NCBI GenBank assembly: GCA_017694765.1
Contig: JADIML010000056.1
Span: forward strand, 1 to 6,954
Source of the DNA: Candidatus Scybalomonas excrementavium
GTDB taxonomy: Bacteria; Bacillota; Clostridia; Lachnospirales; Lachnospiraceae
Reading direction: 5' to 3'
DNA length: 6,954 bases
Shown here: positions 1 through 6,152 of the stretch, one piece after another
How the letters are laid out: every line of letters starts with the position of its first letter
How positions within the stretch are numbered: position 1 is the first letter of the stretch
Notes under the pieces: model-generated
Databases searched by the model: none
What the model was told of the DNA's origin: nothing
Seen by the model: the letters and a program-made list of their open reading frames with translations, nothing else
Made by a program: the position numbers and the translations under genes

Positions 1-27
1 GTATATGAAAGTTTATAAAAAAAAGGA

Positions 28-57
28 TTGATTTCACTCGAATAAAAATGATAAAAT
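28..57 (+). promoter_or_regulatory. Putative sigma-A-type promoter of the SBP-GGDEF gene
   Basis: A TTGATT hexamer at 28-33 (4 of 6 to TTGACA) is followed after 18 bases by TAAAAT at 52-57 (5 of 6 to TATAAT). Transcription would begin near base 64, giving a leader of about 60 bases. The first 117 bases are very AT-rich and show no piece of an upstream gene. Chance matches are common in such DNA, so this is a candidate only. Confidence 0.45.
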
Positions 58-110
58 ATATAGTCTAATATGAAAAAATAACAGAACATAGATAAAACGA
101 AAAAGACAGT

Positions 111-115
111 AGGAG
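111..115 (+). promoter_or_regulatory. Ribosome binding site that decides the SBP-GGDEF start
   Basis: AGGAG at 111-115 lies only 2 bases before the ATG at 118 but 8 bases before the in-frame ATG at 124. The normal spacing is about 6-9 bases, so the ATG at 124 is the likelier start. The upstream ATG would add only two residues (Met-Thr). Confidence 0.7.
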
Positions 116-123
116 ATATGACT

Positions 124-2280
124 ATGAAAAATAATAAAATGAAAGCATGCTTTTTTCATGCTATGTTTCCTAGAATAATGTTTAGCATTATGATATTGCT
201 TCTTCCATTGGGACAACATAAGATTGTGTTTGCAACAGAACAACAAAAAGAGGATAAAGTTGTTAGAGTTGCATATGTTTTATGGGAAAACTTCCAAGAA
301 GGTGAGGAAGGGGAAGCAAAGAGTGGCTATGGCTATGAGTATTTAAGAAAGATTTCTTATTATACCGGATGGAAATACGAATATGTCTATGGTTCTTTTG
401 CAGAACTTTCAGAAAAGTTAGTAAAAGGCGAAATTGACTTAATGGGTAATATTTCCTATACAGAGGAACGAGCCAAATTGATTCAATTTTCAAATGAAGC
501 CCAAGGGGATGAATATTTCTATATTTATGGTTACAATGGTCAGACGAAAATAGATGGTAGTGATCCTTCTACCTTTGATGGAAAGAAAATCGGAATTAAT
601 GCAGGTAGTTATCAATTTGATTTATTAACAAAGTGGTGTGAAGAAAATCAGATCACATGTGATATCATAGAGTACACAGATTATAACAAACGAATTGCAG
701 ATTTAGAATCTGGGGTATTAGATGCAACTGTGGCAACAGATGCTTACTTGAGTTTAAATTGGGTACCACTTGTACAAATTGGAAAAGAACCATACTATTT
801 TGGAGTTGCCAAAGAAAGAAAGGATTTGTTAGTGGAATTGAACGAAGCAATGCGTTCCATTAAAACAGCCAATCCGTTTTTTAATGATGAACTTCGAACA
901 AAATATTTTAATAGCAGTTCTAGTGTTATGAGAATGTTGACTGAAAAAGAGAAGGAATGGTTAGAAGAAAGGCCTGAAGTTCAAATAGGATATTTGAAAG
1001 ACTATATACCATACAGTTGTACCAATCAAAAAACGGGAGAAATAGATGGTATGGTAAAAGAATTATTAGATAATATTAAAAAAGAATATAGTATGGAATA
1101 TAGTGCCAAAGCATTTCAGTCTTATTCAGAAATGTTAGAAGCCTTGTATAACAAAGAGATAGATGCTATTTTCCCAGCATATGGAGATGTTGGTGCAGCA
1201 GAATTACAAAGTTTAATGGTTACGGATCCTGTAACGACTACAACACTTACTATGTTTTATTCAGACAAAGAATTAGAAGAAGTAAAGAAAATAGCCATTG
1301 ATCGTACCGATCCATTTCAACAGCAGTATGCCTTGCTTCATTATCCAGATGCACAGCAAATTTTATATGATAATTTTCAAGAGTGTTTAGAAGCAGTGCT
1401 TAAACAAGAAGTGGATTGTGTAGTAAGAGAAACTTCTAAAATTGATAAAGTAAGTATCGATTCTAAATTTGATAAATTACAACGAAGTACATTAAGAGAT
1501 TTTGTAAATGTAAGTTTTGCTACAAGAGAGGGTGACGTTAATTTATTAGCTGTCCTGAATAAGGGAATTGGAATTACCGATGAATCTTTGATTAATAATG
1601 CTTTAGTGAGTCATTCCCAAGTAATTTCTAACTTTACATTTTTAGATTTTCTAAGGGAATATGTAATCCAAGTATTAGGTTTTATTATTCTAATTTTTGG
1701 TATTATTATAGGGTTATTGATGATGCATTATCATTCCCTTACAAGAAGCCGAGAAAGAATTTTAGAAGCAGATCTTGCAACAAAGCAAGCACGTTATGAG
1801 GCAGAACATGATGCCATGACAGGACTTCTTAATCGAAAAGCATTTCAAGATATTAAATTAAGATTAAAAGAAAGTGTACAGCCATTTGCATTATTATTAA
1901 TTGATGGAGATAAATTTAAGACAATCAATGATACATATGGACATGAAATAGGTGATCAAGTCTTAAAAAAAATTGCAAATCAAATGAAGGAACAGTTTCG
2001 AACAGAAGATTATTTGATTCGAATTGGAGGAGATGAATTTACAGCGATTCTTATGAATCTTACATATTTAGAAAAAGCAGTCATTGAAGAAAAAATCGAT
2101 AAAATTAATGATGTATTACAACATCCAGTAGATAAATTACCAAAGACTTCCATTAGTGTAGGAGTGGCATTTGCAAAAAGAGGATATGAAGATGAGTTGT
2201 TCCAAAAAGCAGATGAAGCTCTTTATCACACAAAGGCAAATGGAGGCTGTGGATATACCATTTATGGACAAGATAGTTAA
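124..2280 (+). CDS. Membrane-anchored sensor with two solute-binding domains and a GGDEF diguanylate cyclase
   Basis: This is a predicted diguanylate cyclase that makes the second messenger c-di-GMP from two GTP in response to an extracellular ligand. Numbering is from the ATG at 124 (718 aa). Residues 1-37 look like a signal peptide or N-terminal anchor, with a hydrophobic core and a VFA-T cleavage-like site. Residues about 46-265 and 285-503 each resemble family 3 solute-binding proteins (polar amino-acid type), including the GEIDLMGN and GEIDGMVKELL stretches. One strong membrane segment lies at about 514-536, followed by a short basic, helical linker. The GGDEF domain begins with DAMTGLLNR (563-571), has the metal/nucleotide motif IDGDKFKTIND (593-603) and an intact GGDEF signature (635-639). 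RTED at 626-629 sits exactly five residues before it and matches the RxxD inhibitory site, so product feedback is expected. There is no EAL or HD-GYP domain. The gene has its own promoter and a terminator, so it looks monocistronic. The domain calls are firm; the ligand is unknown. Confidence 0.93.
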   Translation: MKNNKMKACFFHAMFPRIMFSIMILLLPLGQHKIVFATEQQKEDKVVRVAYVLWENFQEGEEGEAKSGYGYEYLRKISYYTGWKYEYVYGSFAELSEKLVKGEIDLMGNISYTEERAKLIQFSNEAQGDEYFYIYGYNGQTKIDGSDPSTFDGKKIGINAGSYQFDLLTKWCEENQITCDIIEYTDYNKRIADLESGVLDATVATDAYLSLNWVPLVQIGKEPYYFGVAKERKDLLVELNEAMRSIKTANPFFNDELRTKYFNSSSSVMRMLTEKEKEWLEERPEVQIGYLKDYIPYSCTNQKTGEIDGMVKELLDNIKKEYSMEYSAKAFQSYSEMLEALYNKEIDAIFPAYGDVGAAELQSLMVTDPVTTTTLTMFYSDKELEEVKKIAIDRTDPFQQQYALLHYPDAQQILYDNFQECLEAVLKQEVDCVVRETSKIDKVSIDSKFDKLQRSTLRDFVNVSFATREGDVNLLAVLNKGIGITDESLINNALVSHSQVISNFTFLDFLREYVIQVLGFIILIFGIIIGLLMMHYHSLTRSRERILEADLATKQARYEAEHDAMTGLLNRKAFQDIKLRLKESVQPFALLLIDGDKFKTINDTYGHEIGDQVLKKIANQMKEQFRTEDYLIRIGGDEFTAILMNLTYLEKAVIEEKIDKINDVLQHPVDKLPKTSISVGVAFAKRGYEDELFQKADEALYHTKANGGCGYTIYGQDS

Positions 2281-2300
2281 AGAAATATAATAATAAAGCG

Positions 2301-2352
2301 AAAAATGCTGCCACATCTATGATTTTTTATCATGAATGTGACAGCATTTTTT
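2301..2352. terminator. Bidirectional intrinsic terminator between convergent genes
   Basis: AAAATGCTG, one base, then CACAT on the left arm pair with ATGTG, one base, then CAGCATTTT on the right arm. The inner ATGAT/ATCAT pair extends the stem around a five-T loop. The right arm runs into a T tract (2347-2352) for the + strand, and the left arm begins with an A tract (2301-2305) that serves as the U tract for the - strand. It lies just after the sensor gene stop and 28 bases beyond the GH3 gene stop, so it fits both. Confidence 0.85.
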
Positions 2353-2379
2353 CTATATGTTTGACAAGTTATCGATCAA

Positions 2380-4101
2380 TTAAAGTTTAGCTTGCCATTT
2401 GTTAGCCCAAACTAAATCGTTGTAGCTTCCTTTAAATTCAGATTCACCCATGATTTTATCAACAACCTGTTTGATTGTTTCTGGGTTGCTATGGTAAGCA
2501 TTGATATATGCTTTTACCATCGTTAAATCGTGTAAGTGTGTTGTGTAGTTTAAAGAAACTGCAATAGTTGGAACTTCCCATACATACCATGGACAATCGC
2601 TACTCATAGCTGTTTTCCATTTTACACGGTAGTTATTTTCTGCACCGTATCCAACAACGTTAGCGATAACGAGTGCAGCATCAACTTCTTCACGATATTT
2701 GTCTGTACGACCTTTAATACGTGTGCTTCCATCATTAATAGAAACTTCAAAGCCGCGTTTTTCAAGTTCTTCTTTGAATCCTTCTAATGCAGAAGAAGAA
2801 GCCATGATTCCATTTGTTTCGCCTTCTAAGTAGTAAAGACGAATTTTTTTATGAGTTTCTGGACGGATTGGAAGCTGATTTAATGTATTTTTAACTAATG
2901 TGATACCTTTATCAGCAGCTTCAGCACGCATTTTTAAGTGTTCTTCGCATCCGATGATTTCTAATTCTTTTTCATCTTTTAGAAGAGTTCCTTCTTCTTT
3001 TTTCTTATGAAGGTTTAATTTTGCTTTTAAACCTAAAACTCTTCTAACAGCGTCATTCATACGTTCTTCTGTAATAACACCTTTTTTGTATCCATTTAAC
3101 ATGAAGTTAAAGTCTTCGTCTAAATCATTGAAGAATAAGAACATATCACAACCAGCAGCAATAGCAGCAGGAACATAGTCTTCACGACGCATTGCAGATG
3201 TCATACCTAACATATGAGAAGCATCTGTAATAACCATACCGTTGAATCCTAACTGTTCTTTTAAAAGACCTTGGATTAATTCTTCTGCTAATGTAGCAGG
3301 TAAAATATCTTTGTCTTCTAAAGATGGATTTAATTTTTTCTGATATTCAGGAAGTGCAATATGACCAGCCATAATCATTTCTACACCATTTTCGATGTGT
3401 GTAGAGTATACACGACCAAAAGAGTTGTCCCATTCTTCTGGAGAGAGTTCGTTTACACCTAAAACTAAGTGTTGGTCACGTTCTTCTGTTCCATCTCCTG
3501 GGAAGTGTTTGATACAAGTGATCATATCTCTTTCAGAGCGATATCCTTCAATGAAAGCGCTTGTATATTTAATAACATCATCTGCATTTGTACCATATGC
3601 ACGTGTGTTTACGATTGTATTTCTCCAGTTGTATAAAATATCAACACATGGATCAAAGTTTACGTTTACACCAAGAGCACTAGCTTCGCGAGCAGATACT
3701 AAACCAGCATTGAATGCAACAGTTGTATCTTTTGAAGCTTCACAATGTGCACCAGATGCGATATAAGTTCCATCAGAGCAAGCACCATTTCCACCTGAAT
3801 CGCAGTTTGCAGCAATTAAAAGAGGAATTTTTGAATCTGTTTGTAATTGATTTAATAATTCTTGGATTTGTTTAGAATCTCCACCGTGGAAACGAGCACC
3901 ACCGATGTGATATTTTTCAAGAATTTGTTTGTTTGTTAAATCATTTCCACTAAATGCATCTTTTCCAAAGAAAAAGAGATTTGTGAATAATTGTCCAACT
4001 TTTTCTTCTGCTGTCATAGAAGCAAGAGTGGATTCTACCCATTGAATTTGTTCTTCAGATAGGTTGTAAGGTTTCGCTGTTAAATCGACGATTCTACCCA
4101 T
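2380..4101 (-). CDS. Glycoside hydrolase family 3, NagZ/beta-hexosaminidase-like
   Basis: This is a predicted retaining exo-glycosidase of family GH3 (573 aa). It has no signal peptide or membrane segment, so it probably acts in the cytoplasm on small imported sugars or wall fragments. The N-terminal TIM-barrel domain (about 20-360) carries KHFPGDG at 198-204 followed by D209-Q-H211. This matches the Asp-x-His dyad that acts as general acid/base in the NagZ branch, where the usual form is KHFPGHG...DSH. MAGHI (244-248) matches the NagZ-type MxAHI element. D293 in VITDASHMLGM is the expected nucleophile. A second alpha/beta domain starts at GITLVKN (399-405) and runs to the end, as in two-domain GH3 enzymes. 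The start is supported by AGGAGG (bases 4111-4116) 9 bases upstream. Arginine is mostly CGT here, unlike its neighbours. N-acetylglucosaminidase activity is the best guess from the dyad, but another beta-glycosidase specificity is possible, so no symbol is given. Confidence 0.9.
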   Translation of the reverse strand: MGRIVDLTAKPYNLSEEQIQWVESTLASMTAEEKVGQLFTNLFFFGKDAFSGNDLTNKQILEKYHIGGARFHGGDSKQIQELLNQLQTDSKIPLLIAANCDSGGNGACSDGTYIASGAHCEASKDTTVAFNAGLVSAREASALGVNVNFDPCVDILYNWRNTIVNTRAYGTNADDVIKYTSAFIEGYRSERDMITCIKHFPGDGTEERDQHLVLGVNELSPEEWDNSFGRVYSTHIENGVEMIMAGHIALPEYQKKLNPSLEDKDILPATLAEELIQGLLKEQLGFNGMVITDASHMLGMTSAMRREDYVPAAIAAGCDMFLFFNDLDEDFNFMLNGYKKGVITEERMNDAVRRVLGLKAKLNLHKKKEEGTLLKDEKELEIIGCEEHLKMRAEAADKGITLVKNTLNQLPIRPETHKKIRLYYLEGETNGIMASSSALEGFKEELEKRGFEVSINDGSTRIKGRTDKYREEVDAALVIANVVGYGAENNYRVKWKTAMSSDCPWYVWEVPTIAVSLNYTTHLHDLTMVKAYINAYHSNPETIKQVVDKIMGESEFKGSYNDLVWANKWQAKL

Positions 4102-4126
4102 TTGTTAGATCCTCCTAAAATAAAAA

Positions 4127-4155
4127 TATATAACTGTATTGTAATACGTTGTCAA
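4127..4155 (-). promoter_or_regulatory. Strong promoter of the GH3 gene
   Basis: Read on the minus strand, a perfect TTGACA (-35, bases 4150-4155) is followed after exactly 17 bases by TATATA (-10, bases 4127-4132). Transcription would start near 4120, just before the AGGAGG ribosome site at 4111-4116, so the leader is very short. The perfect -35, perfect ribosome site and biased codons all point to strong expression. Confidence 0.65.
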
Positions 4156-4194
4156 AAAAGATAATATGAAAAATATGTGTATTTCTATAAAAAT

Positions 4195-4323
4195 TTGGCA
4201 CTTTATAAAAATTTTATAATAGAAAGAAAGTAGTACCTGTATATAATTTGTGCAATTTTATCAAGAAATAATACAGGATGATTGGGAAACTATATATTTT
4301 TTTGGGGGAATTTGTGTTATACT
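4195..4323 (+). promoter_or_regulatory. Candidate promoters for the Mrp-family gene
   Basis: Two candidates are visible. The first is TATAAT at 4215-4220, with TTGGCA at 4195-4200 as -35; the 14-base spacing is short of the ideal. The second is an extended -10, TGTTATACT at 4315-4323, with no good -35. The second would begin transcription near 4330 with a leader of about 28 bases, which agrees with the start at 4358 and excludes the upstream GTG at 4250. Another TATAAT occurs at 4242-4247 without a matching -35. Confidence 0.45.
4203..4219. repeat. Perfect AT-only inverted repeat in the divergent control region
   Basis: TTATAAAA (4203-4210) and TTTTATAA (4212-4219) are exact inverted arms around one central A. 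The element sits between the divergent GH3 and Mrp genes, and its right arm overlaps a TATAAT hexamer. It could be a regulator site, but short AT-only palindromes also arise by chance here. Confidence 0.4.
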
Positions 4324-4343
4324 CAACTCAAATCGTAAGAAAG

Positions 4344-4349
4344 AAGGAG
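4344..4349 (+). promoter_or_regulatory. Ribosome binding site that decides the Mrp start
   Basis: AAGGAG at 4344-4349 is 8 bases before the ATG at 4358. The same frame is open back to a GTG at 4250, but no ribosome site precedes that codon, and the extra 36 residues do not resemble the family. Confidence 0.8.
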
Positions 4350-4357
4350 ATAAGGCA

Positions 4358-5191
4358 ATGAGTCAAAGTTGTAATCATGATTGTGGAAGTTGTGCAGAAA
4401 AATGCAATCACCAACCAATGGATAAAAGCCAGTTTTTAGCTCCATTACATCCACAAAGCAAAGTAAAGAAAGTTATCGGCATTGTCAGTGGAAAAGGTGG
4501 TGTTGGAAAATCATTAGTAACATCCCTTATGGCTGTTAAAATGAATAATAGAAATCATAAAGTAGGTATTTTAGATGGAGATATTACAGGACCATCGATT
4601 CCAAAGGCATTTGGGCTTCACGATCCGCTTATGGCGACAAAGGAAGGAATTATGCTCCCAGCAACAACAGCAACGGGAATTGATATTGTTTCCACGAATT
4701 TAATTCTTCCAGATGAAACGGACCCTGTTATTTGGAGAGGTTCTATCATTTCTGGAGTGATTAAGCAATTTTGGAGCGAAGCAATTTGGAAAGATATTGA
4801 GTATATGTTTGTTGATATGCCACCGGGAACAGGCGATGTTCCACTAACCGTTTATCAATCTCTTCCAGTTGATGGAATTATTATTGTTGCTTCCCCACAA
4901 GAATTAGTTTCTATGATTGTAGCTAAGGCTGTAAAAATGGCGCAAAAAATGGAAATTCCAATTCTTGGACTTGTAGAAAATATGAGTTATATTGCTTGTC
5001 CAGACTGTGGAAAGAAAATGAGAGTTTTTGGAGAAAGTCATATTCATGAAATCGCGAAACAATATGGATTACCAGTATTAGCAGAAATCCCAATCGATCC
5101 AAAAATCGTTGAAATGGTCGATGAAGGTGCAATTGAATTTTTTGAAGAAGATTGGTTAGATGAGGCTGCCAAAGTATTAGAAGCCTTATAA
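4358..5191 (+). CDS. mrp: Mrp/NBP35-family P-loop ATPase, iron-sulfur cluster carrier (ApbC-like)
   Basis: This 277-aa protein belongs to the Mrp/ApbC/NBP35 family, cytoplasmic ATPases that bind a labile Fe-S cluster and pass it to target proteins, usually as dimers. Residues 45-52 form the deviant Walker A GKGGVGKS with its signature lysine. ILDGDITGPS (71-80) is the second nucleotide-binding motif, and DMPPGTGD (153-160) is a family hallmark. CPDC at 214-217 is the conserved CxxC expected to hold a bridging cluster at the dimer interface. The N-terminus has four cysteines (C5, C9, C12, C16; CX3CX2CX3C) with nearby histidines. This is shorter than the four-cysteine N-terminal motif of eukaryotic Nbp35 but suggests a second metal or Fe-S site. 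No DUF59 domain is present. The start at 4358 is set by its ribosome site. The gene is transcribed away from GH3 and closed by its own terminator, so it appears to be a single-gene unit. Confidence 0.93.
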   Translation: MSQSCNHDCGSCAEKCNHQPMDKSQFLAPLHPQSKVKKVIGIVSGKGGVGKSLVTSLMAVKMNNRNHKVGILDGDITGPSIPKAFGLHDPLMATKEGIMLPATTATGIDIVSTNLILPDETDPVIWRGSIISGVIKQFWSEAIWKDIEYMFVDMPPGTGDVPLTVYQSLPVDGIIIVASPQELVSMIVAKAVKMAQKMEIPILGLVENMSYIACPDCGKKMRVFGESHIHEIAKQYGLPVLAEIPIDPKIVEMVDEGAIEFFEEDWLDEAAKVLEAL

Positions 5192-5200
5192 GATTCTGGC

Positions 5201-5236
5201 AAAAGGGCTGTGTGAAATCGTCACAGTCCTTTTATA
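5201..5236 (+). terminator. Intrinsic terminator after the Mrp gene
   Basis: The left arm AAAAGGGCTGTG (5201-5212) pairs over 12 positions, with one G-U, to CACAGTCCTTTT (5222-5233) around a 9-base loop. A short T-rich tail follows. It begins 10 bases after the stop codon. The A tract on the left arm may let it also work on the other strand, but no minus-strand gene approaches from the right. Confidence 0.85.
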
Positions 5237-5333
5237 GTTTCACTTTATGCGAATGAAAAAAGTTATGTCAATGAAAGAAGAAGTGGAACCTATGATTAGT
5301 GACTGGAATCGATAACATATGAAGTAGATATTG

Positions 5334-5339
5334 TATAAA
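5334..5339 (+). promoter_or_regulatory. Weak candidate -10 element for the Nudix gene
   Basis: TATAAA at 5334-5339 lies 46 bases before the ATG at 5386, and a terminator ends the transcript upstream, so the Nudix gene needs a promoter in 5237-5385. No good -35 is seen about 17 bases before this hexamer. The rest of this gap holds only a doubtful 22-codon open frame. Confidence 0.3.
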
Positions 5340-5385
5340 AAGAAGATAGGATGAAACAATAAAGGATAGAAGGGAATTAAGAAAA

Positions 5386-5973
5386 ATGAATCAAGTTTTA
5401 TATGAACAAATGAAACAGTATATTCCAAAATGTGAGCAAGAAGAACAAGATAAAAAGGTAATGCTACGTTATATAGAACTTTTTGATAATATTTTAATAA
5501 GAGAAAATGAATTTGCACATATGACAGCTTCCCCTTGGATTGTCAATGAAGATTTTACGAAAGTTTTAATGATTTATCATAAAATTTATGATTCATGGGG
5601 TTGGTGTGGAGGTCACTGTGATGGAGAAGAAAATTTACAGCATGTAGCCTTAAAAGAAGGTATGGAAGAAGCAGGGATTACCTCCATTCGCCCATTAGTA
5701 AATGAGATTATTGCAATTGACATTTTACCATCCATTGCGCATCGAAAAAGAGGAAAATTTGTCAATACCCATGTGCATTTGAATGTAGCATTTTTATGTA
5801 TGGCAAATGAAAAAGAGTTGCTTCAACATAATGAAGAAGAGACAGAAGGTGCTATGTGGGTACCATTAGAAGAAGTATGTGCAAAAGTTAGCGAGTGCGA
5901 TAGAGAGATGATACCGGTCTATCAAAAATTAAATGAGAGAGTAAAAGAGTATCAGCGTAATCATCCAAGATGA
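5386..5973 (+). CDS. Nudix hydrolase
   Basis: This 195-aa protein belongs to the Nudix superfamily, Mg2+-dependent enzymes that hydrolyse nucleoside diphosphates linked to another group. The Nudix box spans G76 to I98 and fits G-x5-E-x7-(R/K)-E-x2-E-E-x-G-hydrophobic: G76, E82, K90, E91, E94, E95, G97 and I98. The usual arginine is a lysine here, and the three metal-binding glutamates are kept. The N-terminal 45 residues are helical and charged, with no signal peptide, so it should be cytoplasmic. WGWCGGHCDG just before and into the box contains two cysteines (C74, C78). The start is preceded by AAGGGAA at about 5370-5376, a moderate ribosome site 9-11 bases upstream. It lies after the Mrp terminator and before ftsH, with 179 bases and no clear terminator before ftsH. 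The substrate cannot be read from the sequence; ADP-ribose or similar compounds are family possibilities only. Confidence 0.92.
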   Translation: MNQVLYEQMKQYIPKCEQEEQDKKVMLRYIELFDNILIRENEFAHMTASPWIVNEDFTKVLMIYHKIYDSWGWCGGHCDGEENLQHVALKEGMEEAGITSIRPLVNEIIAIDILPSIAHRKRGKFVNTHVHLNVAFLCMANEKELLQHNEEETEGAMWVPLEEVCAKVSECDREMIPVYQKLNERVKEYQRNHPR

Positions 5974-6038
5974 TAAGTTTATATATGCTCAATTAGTACG
6001 TGCAAGAATATTTTGTTATGTTAGATAAGTTTATATAT
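5972..6038 (+). repeat. 15-base direct repeat pair between the Nudix gene and ftsH
   Basis: GATAAGTTTATATAT occurs identically at 5972-5986, overlapping the Nudix stop codon, and at 6024-6038. The copies start 52 bases apart, close to five helical turns. The second copy lies just upstream of the ftsH promoter. They could be paired sites for a regulator or a small local duplication. Confidence 0.6.
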
Positions 6039-6049
6039 ATTTAATATAT
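6035..6049. repeat. AT-only inverted repeat upstream of the ftsH -35
   Basis: ATATATT (6035-6041) and AATATAT (6043-6049) are exact inverted arms around one T, ending 6 bases before the ftsH -35 hexamer. The position fits an UP-type AT-rich element, but the bases alone are not distinctive. Confidence 0.35.
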
Positions 6050-6055
6050 CGTGTA

Positions 6056-6084
6056 TTGATTTCTTAAGAAATTTTACATATAAT
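6056..6084 (+). promoter_or_regulatory. Promoter of ftsH
   Basis: TTGATT at 6056-6061 (4 of 6 to TTGACA) is followed after exactly 17 bases by a perfect TATAAT at 6079-6084. Transcription should begin near 6091, leaving a leader of about 62 bases. The leader holds a small stem, TGCC/GGCA around five T (6094-6106). This lets ftsH be expressed independently of the Nudix gene. Confidence 0.7.
6059..6072. promoter_or_regulatory. Operator-like palindrome inside the ftsH promoter
   Basis: ATTTCTTAAGAAAT is a perfect 14-base palindrome overlapping the end of the -35 and filling most of the spacer, where a bound repressor would block RNA polymerase. It does not match the CIRCE element of HrcA or the heptad repeat of CtsR. 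Operator function is inferred only from symmetry and position. Confidence 0.4.
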
Positions 6085-6138
6085 GGATTTATATGCCTTT
6101 TTGGCAGCTCTCAAACAATAGAAAAAGTCAGAAAGAAA

Positions 6139-6144
6139 AGGAGG
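6139..6144 (+). promoter_or_regulatory. Ribosome binding site that decides the TTG start of ftsH
   Basis: AGGAGG at 6139-6144 lies 8 bases before TTG at 6153. The nearby ATG at 6163 is in a different frame from the FtsH reading frame, so TTG is the supported start. Confidence 0.85.
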
Positions 6145-6152
6145 AGTGCCTT

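Noticed and set aside
118..123. Start of the sensor gene at ATG 118
   Set aside because: The AGGAG ends only 2 bases before this codon, which is too close; the in-frame ATG at 124 has an 8-base spacing.
142..162. Hairpin-like AAAGCATGCTTT palindrome followed by T run within the sensor gene, resembling a small terminator
   Set aside because: It is short, lies inside the signal-peptide codons of a clearly intact gene, and is explained by the coding sequence.
3395..3766. Long + strand open frame of 123 codons opposite the GH3 gene
   Set aside because: It lies wholly within the GH3 gene on the other strand, has no ribosome site, and its translation shows no recognisable domain; it is a shadow of biased codons.
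4250..4357. N-terminal extension of the Mrp gene from GTG 4250
   Set aside because: There is no ribosome site, an extended -10 promoter lies inside it, and a strong AAGGAG precedes ATG 4358, where the family-like sequence begins.
5240..5518. Minus-strand open frame of 92 codons overlapping the Nudix gene start
   Set aside because: It is rich in Phe, Leu, Ile and Tyr as expected from the reverse of AT-rich coding DNA, and overlaps a well-supported gene.
6094..6106. TGCC-TTTTT-GGCA stem in the ftsH leader as a riboswitch or terminator
   Set aside because: Only 4 base pairs, with no T run after it and no wider conserved fold visible.
6056..6146. CIRCE or CtsR heat-shock operator upstream of ftsH
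   Set aside because: Neither the TTAGCACTC-N9-GAGTGCTAA element nor the tandem GTCAAA-type heptads are present.
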